Assembly: GCF_003286085.1 (NCBI RefSeq) | Contig: NW_020825288.1 | Location: 16,616,001-16,680,000, forward strand | Reading direction: 5' to 3' | DNA from: Drosophila persimilis | Taxonomy: Eukaryota > Arthropoda > Insecta > Diptera > Drosophilidae | Length of the DNA: 64,000 nucleotides | Shown: positions 52,301 to 61,700 of the stretch, in pieces | Position numbering within the stretch: position 1 is the first letter of the stretch | How the letters are laid out: each line of letters opens with the position of its first letter | Program-made: the position numbers and the translations under genes | Notes under the pieces: generated by a model | Database searches by the model: none | Seen by the model: the letters and a program-made list of their open reading frames with translations, nothing else | Told to the model about the DNA's origin: nothing

Positions 52301-53383
52301 AATAAATTTATTATGTCTGCCAGTGGCGGATGGAATATGGGAGAACTCTAAAATGAAATTTATTCATAAACGCGCCCCTGGGCCACACTGAACCCCACTT
52401 ACCCCCACCACCCCTACCGCCCGAAAAAATGCACCAGTGTATGGGCGTATGGGTGTCCTGGAGTGGAGAGCAGATGTGGAACTGACCCGCTGTGCCATGA
52501 TCCATATTTAATTTAAGCTGTACGCCAGAGAATGGGGTCGTGGAGAGGGGAGAGGTTTGACATTGAAGTGACTTTTGTGCAAAGCGTATTGTAGCAATTA
52601 CAATGAACCGAGTACCCTTATCATGCCCGCAAGCCCCACCCACCAACACTGAATTTCAACCCCCGTTTTTGTGTGTTTTTGTGTTTGTCTTTCGGCAGGT
52701 GGAGGAGAAGTACGTGCGCACTCATCATGTGTTCTCGTTCAACGGCAAGCACCAGCGCCGCACGCAGCAGCAGCAGCAGACGCAGCTGAGTCAGCAGCAG
52801 CTGCAGCAGCAGTACTATCAGCAGCAGTACTACAACCAGTACCACCAGCAGTACCACATCCCAGTGGGCCAATTCATGGACCGCTATGACAAGAGCCTTC
52901 GTTGGCCGGCCGGCGCCCGTGCGGGTGAGTACGACTAGGAGAGGGTGAGGGGTCCTTGACCGTGGGAGTGGGTCCGACAATGGTAATCACTTTTTTGCTG
53001 CGCCGCTGATGCGACATTTCTGTGTGTCGTTATTTGAGCTCCAAATTGTGGAGAATGGAACATGGACAGAGGAGTCATCAGAAACCAAAAACTGCTGCAG
53101 CATTTACGTTAATTAGATTGTTTGATCGCTGATGTCCTGCTCTTTGCTCTTTACTATTTTTGTTTGCAGATGAATTTCCGCATTTTGCCGCACACCATCA
53201 CGAGGGCCACCATCATGGCGGCGGCGCTGGCGGCGGAAGCAGTATATACAACAATCCGTTTGGCTCGCTGGCTAACTACCATGACGTGGGCGAGTTCCAT
53301 GAGATACATCAGCGCAACTATGACATCAACAAGAAGAAGCTCGAGCTGAAGAAGCAACAGCAGATGGAGCTGAAGAAGCACAG
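31256..53383 (+). CDS. beat-VII: Beaten-path family immunoglobulin protein, most likely Beat-VII (7 exons, 3' end not found)
   Basis: Beat proteins are secreted or membrane-tethered two-Ig neuronal proteins that bind Side-family receptors in axon guidance and synaptic matching. Predicted exons: 31256-31313, 47566-47675, 51089-51187, 51482-51617, 51726-51862, 52699-52924, 53170-53383, all in phase (326 residues plus two bases). Residues 1 to about 16 are a signal peptide. Ig1 follows VVPRYVERG, with Cys45, Trp59 and Cys113 (GQFYCEV). Ig2 starts at TGPPTIKF, with Cys161 and Trp174. N-glycosylation sequons lie at 80 (NST) and 162 (NTT). Residues about 202-240 are Gln/Tyr-rich and 263-271 His/Gly-rich, interrupting Ig2 before its second Cys, which must lie in an unseen downstream exon. 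The subtype rests on remembered synteny with the Tweedle cluster and amon; the family is secure. Confidence 0.85.
31631..31655. repeat. (GGGGCA)n hexamer repeat
   Basis: About four GGGGCA units in the beat intron. Confidence 0.85.
33675..33714. repeat. AGCCAC / ATCCAC hexamer repeat
   Basis: Three AGCCAC-type units followed by two ATCCAC-type units and another AGCC, a degenerate hexamer array. It makes the minus strand read as alternating Val/Asp or Trp/Met codons in spurious frames. Confidence 0.85.
36381..36398. repeat. (GGTCCC)3 repeat
   Basis: Three perfect hexamer units in intron DNA. Confidence 0.9.
36526..36549. repeat. (CAGAA)n pentamer repeat
   Basis: About five CAGAA units in intron DNA. 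Confidence 0.9.
37561..37584. repeat. End fragment of a dispersed GGGTAT-type Drosophila repeat
   Basis: AATACCCTCC then TCTGCAAGGGTAC resembles the palindromic end (ATACCCTTGCA..AGGGTAT) of an interspersed repeat common in Drosophila genomes. A related GGTATCC lies at 37343-37349, so a degenerate copy of about 240 bp may span the two, but the interior is not clearly alignable by eye. Confidence 0.45.
39582..39615. repeat. Purine-rich CAGA/GAAA repeat
   Basis: GACAGACAGACAG followed by AGAAAGAAAGAGAG, a polypurine simple repeat in the beat intron. Confidence 0.85.
40663..40870 (+). repeat. Fragment of a dispersed GATACCC-type repeat
   Basis: TTTTGATACCCTTGCAGA at 40663-40680 matches, from memory, the terminus of an interspersed repeat abundant in Drosophila, especially the obscura group. 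A small palindrome (ATTTTATAT, 3-base gap, ATATAAAAT, 40689-40709) and the hairpin at 40795-40846 follow. The far end is not clear, so the right boundary is approximate. No coding capacity is seen. Confidence 0.4.
40795..40846. repeat. Near-perfect 23-bp inverted repeat (hairpin) with 6-base loop
   Basis: The left arm 40795-40817 (AGCATAAAG.. ..CAACTAG) is the reverse complement of the right arm 40824-40846 (CTAGTTG.. ..TTTATGCT) with one mismatch; the loop is AAAGAA. Pairing does not clearly extend beyond the arms. It could be an RNA hairpin or a DNA foldback from a repeat insertion; nothing shows that it is transcribed as a separate unit. Confidence 0.85.
42174..42215. repeat. CA-rich microsatellite
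   Basis: Interrupted CA runs (CACACAGACACAG, then an uninterrupted ACACACACAC stretch) in the beat intron. Confidence 0.85.
42428..42473. repeat. GTAGCT / GTGGCT hexamer repeat
   Basis: About seven degenerate hexamers of GTAGCT, GTAGTT and GTGGCT in tandem. Confidence 0.85.
45418..45464. repeat. (CATC)n tetramer repeat
   Basis: About ten CATC units with a few substitutions in the beat intron. Confidence 0.9.
47566..47675 (+). CDS. beat-VII: beat exon: start of Ig1
   Basis: Acceptor CCCACAG precedes 47566 and donor GTAAGT follows 47675. The exon encodes DVEVQLVVPRYVERG and then the first Ig1 cysteine (FKCRHN). It starts two bases into a codon and ends on a codon boundary. The V-P-x-x-V-x-R-G pattern just before the first Ig cysteine is typical of Beat proteins. 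Confidence 0.88.
47676..51088 (+). other. beat-VII: beat intron
   Basis: A 3.4-kb intron with no supported gene. It contains a GTTCAGT heptamer repeat (48129-48160), a GTTCCTT repeat near 48713 and a CATTACGCATACGCC motif at 50004-50018. Confidence 0.7.
48129..48160. repeat. (GTTCAGT)n heptamer repeat
   Basis: Four or so GTTCAGT/GTTCGGT units in tandem in a beat intron. Confidence 0.9.
51089..51862 (+). CDS. beat-VII: beat exons: rest of Ig1 and start of Ig2
   Basis: Three exons: 51089-51187 (VTWLKVDKG, the Ig1 tryptophan), 51482-51617 (QVTLRDVQFDLSGQFYCEV, the second Ig1 cysteine) and 51726-51862 (TGPPTIKF then ALCNTTRG and ITWLINGKK, the first cysteine and tryptophan of Ig2). Splice sites are consensus and phases match (0, 1, 0). 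The introns of 294 and 108 bases hold nothing notable, apart from a CATC/TCTA-type repeat before 51720. Confidence 0.92.
51863..52698 (+). other. beat-VII: beat intron
   Basis: An 836-base intron with no gene. Its donor sits inside GTGCGTATGCGTGAT, a copy of the recurrent GCGTATGC motif. The acceptor TTCGGCAG precedes the Gln-rich exon. Confidence 0.8.
52699..53383 (+). CDS. beat-VII: beat exons: Gln/Tyr-rich and His-rich insertion in Ig2
   Basis: Exon 52699-52924 continues Ig2 (VEEKYVRTHHVFSFNGKHQRR), then runs into a tract of Gln with Tyr, Asn and His. Exon 53170-53383 encodes DEFPHF, a His/Gly-rich patch (HHHEGHHHGGG), YNNPFGSLANYHD and a charged Lys/Glu/Gln helix-like end (KKKLELKKQQQ). 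The junction is in phase; if the 245-base intron were retained, translation would stop six codons into it (GEYD then stop). The second exon ends with two bases of an Arg or Ser codon, so a further exon is required. Confidence 0.85.
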
Positions 53384-56300
53384 GTGAGTGTTGATGGCGG
53401 CCCAGGCCCATTAATCACGAAACCTGACCCTTAACGCCATTACGGAGACCGGAGACCGCTCTCTGAACCATATTTATGAGCTATACAAATTAAAAAGCTG
53501 CAACTTTCGCGAGCCACAAGCCAAGCTTAGCCGCCGTTCCACAGCTCCTGGAAGGACTGGGACTATGACTAGGAAGGAATGTGAAAAGTTTCCCTCTGCT
53601 AGGATTCTGGCGGCAGGGGGTTGCTAGACAAGCTGCTCAGTGCCCAGCGCAAACTTTTCATATTCTTATCAATTTCCCAGGTTGCGTGTGTGGCGTGTTT
53701 ATTAAAGTTTTCTTATCTATGGTCTGAAAGGATTTTGCTTTGGCGCTGCTAAGGCCAACGGCTGTTGGCACATTGTTTGGGGCTTGTTGGAGCTTGTGGT
53801 GGCTTGCCGTTGCCTGACTTCTTCGTCTTTTTTTGCCTTTTTGTTGTATAACGCATAAATAAATTCTGTGGCACGGCTCCCCTGTTTCCGCTGTTTCCCC
53901 CCTCCCAGGCTGCCATGGCGCTGGGTATTCGAAATCTTCACGTGGGTGGCGATTGGATGTGAAACGTAAATGAACGCAATAAATTATTTACGTTCACCTG
54001 TGATATTAAAAATCAAGCACAGAAACTTTTCCAATATAACAACTTTTCGTTGCAAGTGTGTATGCGAGGGGGGGGTTGGCGAGAAGGTGAAGGTGAAGGT
54101 GTCGTATGGAGTGGATGTGGGTGTGGTCTCAGTTTAATGAAAGCCACAAGTCGCTGCGAGTTTCCACGAAGTAGCTGCTTCTTTGAAGTTGCCTGGTCGT
54201 GCCTGATATTACACATACGCCACGTGGCACGTAGCACACTTTCGGGGGAGGGATGGCAGATGGTGTGTGAGGTTCCTAAAAATACTAATATTGCAACCAA
54301 CTTTCGCTCTTTGGGACAATTCAGGCCACCGGTCGGTCCACTATTCCCTGAGTGATGATGGACACTCTAAATGTCAAGGCCCCTGGTAATTGGTTAATGA
54401 ATTTGCCATTTAAGGACTGCCCAAAGCTTATTGCCTGCTTTGGCTTTGCATTTGAATAAGCTAAAAAGTTTCGTATTCCGCCTCCGGCATAGAATTCCCA
54501 ATTTATGGCCGTAAAAAGTTTGAGCTCCGCATGTGTGTGGGAGCATGAAATAAACCCACTTGGTTAATTTGCCATAAACTAAAAACCATAATTTACACTC
54601 GTGCCATTTCCTTGCCTGGTAATCAGCGAACGCTAATTGCATTTGCCGTAAGCAGAAAGGGAGGCAGAGTGCCAGAGCCAGCTCCGAGTGCACGAGCCAA
54701 ACGCGAAACTATTTTATAAATAATTTCCCCGCAACTCAGAGCGGGGTATACGACGGGGTCTGGAGAACTAATTTCGCTAAAACCAAATGGCAATATGAAA
54801 TAAATTATATGCAAAGCACAGAGGGAATATACATAAGCCAGAATATCGCAGAAGATGTGTACTACACTGGAAGGAAGGATTAGAGGCTTGTGCAATAAAT
54901 TAGATTGAATCGTTAACTTTTCGCTGGCTGGGAAACCAGCCAGACAGACACCTGTAGACGGCTTCGGTTATAGGTTTATGTGGGCGTGATTTCACACTCG
55001 CCCTTAACTGGAAACTGGGAAACCTTTGTGCCATAAAAGCATGTGATAAGCGTTGCATATTAATGCAGCAGTCTGGTGTAAACTCGGAAAAAATGGATAC
55101 ACATAAAGTGCACATGCAATAACAACATCCTACAAAAACAAGGAACAAAAGTATCATTTGGGCGTCGAAGGTTCAGATACCCTGATACAGCCAATATTTC
55201 AAGTTGAAGTTGAAGTTTTATGATATATACTCTATATATTAGAGTGTTCCGATCTTGGTGGCTTCAGCTCCTATACTGACTGACGGACATAGTTATTCCT
55301 TCCAGGTGGAACAAGATCATATGCTGTTTGGGTCGAAAATGCTTCCTGCATTGCGAACACCTGCTCAAAATGATTATACCCTATGAAAGGTACAACAAAT
55401 ATAGCAACAGCAACAATTACAAGGACGAATAGCAGAAACAAAAGGGGTGGCGGCTGTGGCAGGCAGTAACAGGCAGCGTTTATGTGCATGCCAATGCCAA
55501 TGTGCATAAATTCCATTGCATGTGTGTGCTTATTCATGGGGTAGAGTGTGGGTGCACGGCTTGGGCTGCTCGGCCGTCCAGGAATAAACTGCGCTCTTTA
55601 TTAAGTTTATGCCTTATGCGCCCCTCGAAAGTGTGTGGGTGTCGCCTCGCGCTGTGCGCCTGACTGGTGTTGTGGGCGTACTATGGAGCATGGCGAAAAT
55701 ATTCATGTTATTTTATGCAAATGCAATGCTAATGTCATACCCACCGCCAGACAAGAGCCATGCCTTGGGTCAGGCACTGAACTGTTCTGCCGCCTACCGG
55801 CCTTGCAAGATTTATGGCCTGCAATGGGCAACAGCATAAAATATTGAGTATACGCCATGTGGGGGTGTGTGTAGGAGATTGGTTGGGTGGGAGTGTATGG
55901 GAGTGTGCGATATAAGCCATCCAAAGTAATTAACCGCTTAACGTGATTAGTGACTGGGGGGCCGACAAACCGGCTTCGTCGAGTGCCACTCAAAAGCCAG
56001 AACATCAAAATGCTTTCATACTCTCATTGCCGTATTATGAAGCTGAATACTCGTACAACAATTCGTTATGGTTGGCTGCTCTCCTCCTTTCTCTAGAGCA
56101 GCTTGAAATGACTTTAAGAATGCAACATGAAAAGCACAAAAAACAAAAGAAGAGCTACAGCCATGAGGCAACAAAAGCAACAGCAGCAGACGTTCCTTCC
56201 ATGGCTATAAAAGGTATAACACGTAGCTTTGAATGAACACTTGCCGAGGGAACAACGAGCAGCAGCAGCAGCAGAAGCAGGAATACTCGTAGGATACCAA

Positions 56301-57662
56301 GGCAGGTCTGGCCTGGGCAAGGACATGGGGATGGGAATGGCGCGTTTCATGCAGTCAAAAAGTAGTTTACACGTTGTTGCACAATTTATGTTTGTGCAAC
56401 ACGTAAGGCCTTTGTGGCAGGCTCAGCTGTACAGGCCAGCCGGAGTACAACTCAACCTAAGCGCTGTGCAGGTCTGAAGGTCTGTATCTGCTTCTGCTTC
56501 TGTGGAAGTGTCGGTGTCTAGCTGCAACTTGGCTGCCTACTGCCTTTTATTCCGGCCGTTTGGCTGCCCTTTGCTTGCTTCTTTTGTGCCGTAAGTTCCC
56601 CGAACAGGTGGCCAACACACACGGGATCCGAAAAGCAATCCAAAAAGCCAGCAAACGGCAACCTAACTCGGCCACAGGAAACACCTCCTTAATCGGTGCT
56701 GTGGAATGTTTCTCCTGCTCCCTCAATGTCAGTTTAAAGGGAGGCTATGCAGTCCCCATGGACTAGGGGAGTAGTGGAGTAGTTCCACACGTAGATTGCA
56801 CTTGGTTCATAATGAAATTCCTATTAAAAGTAAATTTCTAAATTATTTTGAGAGATGTCTGAGGAAGTACTTAAACAGCAACTGTTTCGGCGAAGGACTT
56901 CTGCACTTTTGCGAACAATTCTCAGGCTTCCTCTGCCCGAAGAAATTCCCAAGCACAAACAAAGGCAGAGCTGAGCGCCTCTAAAATGCAGCTGGCAATT
57001 TTCATTTAATTTTCAGTGTGGCTTTCCTTAATTCTCCTCTCCTTTCCTTTCCCTTCGCCAAGACCAAATTGCCACTGACTTGACCCTCAAAAGGGCGGCC
57101 ATTAAATGTCGCGACTGGTGTATTTGAAGCGCCAGAAATTGGCTGGCCGTGTAGCTGTGGCTGCGGCGGTAATTAGCTGCTTTGCTGGCCCTGATCGCGT
57201 GTGTGGCGGTAATCCTTTAAGGCGGGTCAACGGTGGCCAACGTTGACGTGCCATAAACCGCGGCAGTAATGCCGGAGCCGGTTCTAGGGTTCCAGGGGAC
57301 AAAGAACTGGACAAGGCCAGGACTCGGACTCCGACTCCGACACTGGGCCACTCGGATAAGGGACCGGTCGGTCACTTAAATTTACGGAAACTTTTAAACG
57401 CCAACGTCCAATGCCAATGCGCTTTTAGTTTTAATTGCAAGCTGTGGGTGGAGACGGAGACGGACCAGAATGTCTAGGTAAGTGCCTCGTCGATAGCGAC
57501 TACAAGACGTCGAAATGGCGTGCCCCATTAATCTCAACGAGAACAAGAACAAGAACAGCAAGCGCGCACATTAAAATTAAATTTCTATTTTATAACGAAT
57601 GAGGTTGAAGGAGGGTACTCCACAATTTGGTTAATTTGTTAATAAGGCTAGACTTCGACCAA
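53384..57662 (+). other. beat-VII: Probable downstream intron of beat, first part
   Basis: No exon completing the Beat Ig2 domain was recognised. The stretch contains a degenerate dispersed repeat on the minus strand (55176-55396), a GTATACGCC motif at 55848-55856 and otherwise unremarkable AT-rich DNA. Confidence 0.5.
55176..55396 (-). repeat. Degenerate copy of a dispersed Drosophila repeat
   Basis: Read on the minus strand, it begins ACCTTTCATAGGGTATAATC and continues GTTCGCAATGCAGGAAGC, TTTTCGACCC, ATGTCCGTCAGTCAG and TATATAGAGTATATATC, ending AGGGTATC. These words, in this order and spacing, match from memory an interspersed repeat of Drosophila that starts with ACCCTTGCAGAGGGTATTAT, continues GTTTGCAACGCAG and TTTCCGACCC, and includes CCATGTCCGTCTGTCC. 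Both ends carry a GGGTAT-type motif. No coding capacity is seen; divergence looks substantial, so the copy is old. Confidence 0.6.
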
Positions 57663-58635
57663 CTATTTGACCTTGTTCACAGGCAAGTAAGTGGCCACAG
57701 GGGCGGCCTGGGCCGTGGGTGGGATGTAGGAAGTGGAGGGGGCCTCCAGCTCAACGCCAATGTTCGACACACTGCCAGTCGACGCCACATTGATGTTGGA
57801 GGCCCGACGCTCATCCACCAGCTGCACTTGCTGTTGCTGTTGCTGTTGCTGTTGGAACTGTTGCTGGCGCTTGGAGGTGAAGTCCAGGACTGGAGCAACT
57901 CCTCCATTGTGAGAGGCAGAGGAGCCACCCAGGCGCTCATACTCCTGCTGGATGGTACGCTGGGCATTCAGAGCGTCCTCCGGCGTGCGGTACTTGACAA
58001 AGTGCACCTCGGGCTTGCTGGCACTCACATGGTTCAGGTTCTGCAGCTGGTTGGCTAGGCTGGAGAGGTCACCCTGCTTGGTCAGCACGTAGATGGCGGT
58101 CTGCTGCTCTGCAGCCTGCTTGGCCAGAGCCAGGGCGGCGTTCTCCAGGCCCTTGTTCTCGGGGGCACGGATGAAGACCACGCGCAGGTTCTTCTTCAGC
58201 GAAGCGGCCAGGTCACTAACGCTTTTGTTGTCCTCGAAGTCGGCCTCTGGGGCGCTGTAGGTGAAGAACTCCTTGTTAAAATCGGTGTTGACGGGGGCAT
58301 AGTCATTGGAGTAGCCCACGGAAGAGCCAAGCGATCCGCCAGACAGAGTAGCGCCGGAAATAGAACCCCCAGAAAGGGAGCCACTGGAGCCGCCAGAGTA
58401 TGAACCGCCAGAGATTGAGCCGCTAGACAGAGATCCACCAGAGTTAGAACCTCCATTAGAGCCGCCAGACGAGCCACTCAGGCCGGCTCCGTAGTTGTAG
58501 CCACCTACATCGGCAAGCACTGCTGCTGCTGCTGCTGTCAAGAAGGTCAGAACCTGCTAAGGAAATCCAATCCAATGTATAATCCAAATGCTTGCAGCGA
58601 CCCAACTCAATTTCACTTACGATTAATCCACGCAT
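57663..58635 (-). CDS. Tweedle-family cuticle protein with Gly/Ser-rich N-terminal region
   Basis: Secreted chitin-associated cuticle protein of the Tweedle (DUF243) family. Exons on the minus strand: 58635-58621 (ATG, MRGLI) and 58553-57663, with a 67-base intron after codon 5, the same architecture as the Tweedle at 19680. The protein has 301 residues: signal peptide about 1-25 with an Ala run, then GGYNYG, a Gly/Ser-rich region of irregular GGS-type repeats (about 29-84), and the Tweedle domain (about 99-215) with KEFFTYSAPE, NLRVVFIRAPE, AIYVLTKQ and KPEVHFVKYRTPEDA. A Gln run follows near 237-248. It lies antisense to beat and apparently within its intron. The exact member is unclear; the family is certain. 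The intact frame and motifs argue for a working gene. Confidence 0.94.
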
Positions 58636-58752
58636 CTTCTGCGGTCTTTGCTGAACTCTTTTTCCCTGGAGGCTGCTAAAGCTGTCAACGCGTTGGTGGG
58701 CACGCCTCGAGTTGTGAACGGGTAATGTTGTGGCCCCTCCATCCAATGGGCG

Positions 58753-58760
58753 TTTTTATA
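58753..58760 (-). promoter_or_regulatory. TATA box of the minus-strand Tweedle gene
   Basis: On the minus strand CTATAAAAACG lies 125 bases upstream of the ATG at 58635, so transcription would start near 58729 with a leader of about 95 bases. No strong initiator word is seen at that spot. Confidence 0.7.
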
Positions 58761-61700
58761 GCCCGTCCCAAAGCGTGGTTAAGAAGAGATGCGATGCGGC
58801 TGTAGCTATTGCCGTTGTCTTGGTTCGATTATCCGCCTCATCCGCTAACCGCGAGCCGTTGCAAGTGACGCAAAACGTAAAACGGACCAACTGTATCCGC
58901 CAGCGAATTAGTTTTGCATAAATTCAAAGCGTATTGCCAATTTCTCTGAATGAAATGCAAATGCAAAGTGGAACTGGAGCTGGTGCTGCGGCTGCGGCTG
59001 GACATCGATAGGCCAAGCTTATCACCGTTCAAATGGAGCAATGCCAAATAATTTGCATAGCTGGCAGTTTTGTGGATACGTAATAAATGAATTACTAACA
59101 TTACAGCCAAGAGGAGACAGCACAAAAACCCGACTACAAACAATAAAAAATAAATCAATTACAATGTCAACAGCACAGCCATCGGAGCCCATCCACCCAT
59201 CCGCCCAACCAGATATAATTCTGGGAATGATTTGCAAAACTCAAAATTAATTAATGCCAACCGATATGTCGCTCTGGCAATTGGCAGCTCGAAAGCAGTG
59301 GAAACTGGCTGCAGCGGATCACAAATCATGGTCCCATCGAACGCGACCCGACTAGCTGTCCACTGTACAAAATCTATGGGTGTTCGAATGTATTTCGTAA
59401 AAGCAACAGATACTACATGTGGCCACAAAAAGACCTATTTATGCAAATTAGCTGGCGTCGCTTGCGGCATTTATAGTTTAGGGTTTCGTTTTTTTGTTGT
59501 TCGGCTTGTTGTTTGCATATGATTGAAGCATTTATGATAACATTTATGGTGGCATTTGAGATATGACTGATTTATTCCATTGATTTCACAATTGGATGTG
59601 TTCAAGTGAGAAAATAAGTTATAAATATTATTTTGACAAAAAAAAGCGATAAGTGATGGAGTTGATGAGCTATAACCCGCTGGGGACGTTACCTTCTGTA
59701 CTTTGTTTTTTTTTTATTATTACTTTTGTACTTTTTTGAATTTGGACACGAGTATCTGCGTCTTTAGACGATTCTTTCCACTTAAAATTGGGCGATTCGA
59801 TGCATAAATTAGATGTAAAAATATCAACGAGCTTTTGAATGAGTGCAACAGATCACGTAGGTGCCGCTGATATCAGTAGTGGCGCCACTGGTGTGAAATG
59901 TCATGTCATGTAAAATAAAGCAGTAGCTCCAGTTCACCTCAAACTGTTAAGATAAGCGCTGTACTCTTTTGCGGCAGTGAACTTAATCTCTGACACATTT
60001 CTGTCTGTTGCCAAGAAGCCTGAAAGCCTGGAAGCGCTGCCAATAGAAATGCAATCAAGTTAATTACGGAAATATGCATTTTTCAAGTCAAACATGAACA
60101 TGCAACTCTCTGTGATTGACGATAAATGGCCAATTACGGCAATTACCCGGCTCAGGACCCTGCGGCGGTACAACATCAATGTCTGCATGTCGCGTGCAAC
60201 ATGTGCAAAGAGAATACATACCGGAGAGTGAGTGTATGAATACCAAAATATTTTGCTATAATTGTATTTAAACTTAATTTATCGAATTGTTGCTCCTAAT
60301 TGGTTGTGTTAAACGATGGAATTCTCCAATAATGAACAGCATTTTCCATTCGGTTTGACCTCACAGTCTACCTCTAATTAGCTGCATGCCTCATCTGCGA
60401 GTGGTCGGAGTGACACGCATGCAATTAATACACTTCTATGGCCATCTAAATGAGGTTTGCCAAGGGCAACACGCAAACAGCACTGACGCTCGCACGCGAA
60501 AAACGTCCGTTTTAAATGCATTTACATCACAATACCAAACATACCATCGCGTCGAGTCTCCTGTCTCTCGTTCTCTCTGGCATTTTTTGACTTGTACAAG
60601 TCCTCGTACCTGCCATGGCAGGAAACGTATCGTAACGTAGCGTAGAGGCATGGCCAGGGGCTGTGGCACTTTATAGTGCATAAATTATTCAATGGGCCGC
60701 ATGCCACAGCGAGTCAGAGACGACAAAAGGAGCTTCGCTGTCAGTTATAATTTCACACGCGTTGCCGTTGTCAGTGGCGGTAGTTTCTTTGTTGCGGCTG
60801 TGTCGGTGTTTGTGCCACGCTATGCGACGCGTCGCTTCTAACCCAGTTTTAAAGCCATTTCATGGCATACTTTTGTGCGCGCGCATCCGATCCGACTTTG
60901 GCCTGGTTCCCGTTCCCGTTCCAGATGACGAAACATTTTACACCCCTGAATAGTTAATACAAATTAGCTGGCCCCCGGCAACTACTTGCCAGCGAAAATT
61001 TGCATGCGTTGTGCCATGTAATTTAGCAGAGAGGGGAGTCAGGGTTCTGTTCTTGCCCGCCGGGTTAAGCTTTGATTTTGGCCAACAGTTTTGGGCTTTT
61101 ACTAAGTTAACCTAGCAAAAAGTTGAACTGGTAATCTGTGTGTCTGGTGTCTGGTTAGGATCCTGCTGCTTCTGTTCTGTTTTTACTGTTGTTTCGAGTT
61201 GGTGCTGCCAAGTTGCGGTTCGCCCAAGTTCCGGTTTCCGATTTCCGATTTCAAGACCTCTTTTTGTGTACACCCGTATACTCGTAAGAAATTCATGGTC
61301 CTGCACGCAGCCCTTGCGCCCACCTAAGTTGCTTTGCTTGTTCCTGCTAAGTGGAACGATGGAGCCCAGAGCAGAATGCTTTCCCCTCTGTTCCAGTATT
61401 GGAAATACTATTTCGTGCTCTTCCCGCTCTGCCGTGTCCATCATAAATAGCTAAAAGGTTTTTCTGCCTTCGGGGGTTTGCTTGCGTTTTCAAACTAAAT
61501 TAGTCTACGGTTTCTGTGGCCTAGAGACAAATAAATATGCCAATACCACTCCAGCAGCTGCCCCAAAGAAACTACATGACTTATCAATTAATTAAGCCTA
61601 TTTCTCAAATTATCACCCAGGGCCCGGGCGCCCCAAGGGCTGTTTTGCATGTCAGTGGAGAGTTAAGACATTTGGTAGTTTCTTTTCCTTAGTTGAGTGG

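Noticed and set aside
52621-52980. Open frame of 119 codons on the minus strand rich in Leu and Val
   Set aside because: It is the antisense shadow of the Gln-rich beat exon; CAG repeats read as CTG (Leu) on the other strand.
54050-54355. Plus-strand open frame with two cysteines, considered as the missing Ig2 exon of beat
   Set aside because: No convincing acceptor in the needed phase, and no Leu-x-Leu-x-Cys pattern with the spacing of a Beat Ig2 second cysteine.
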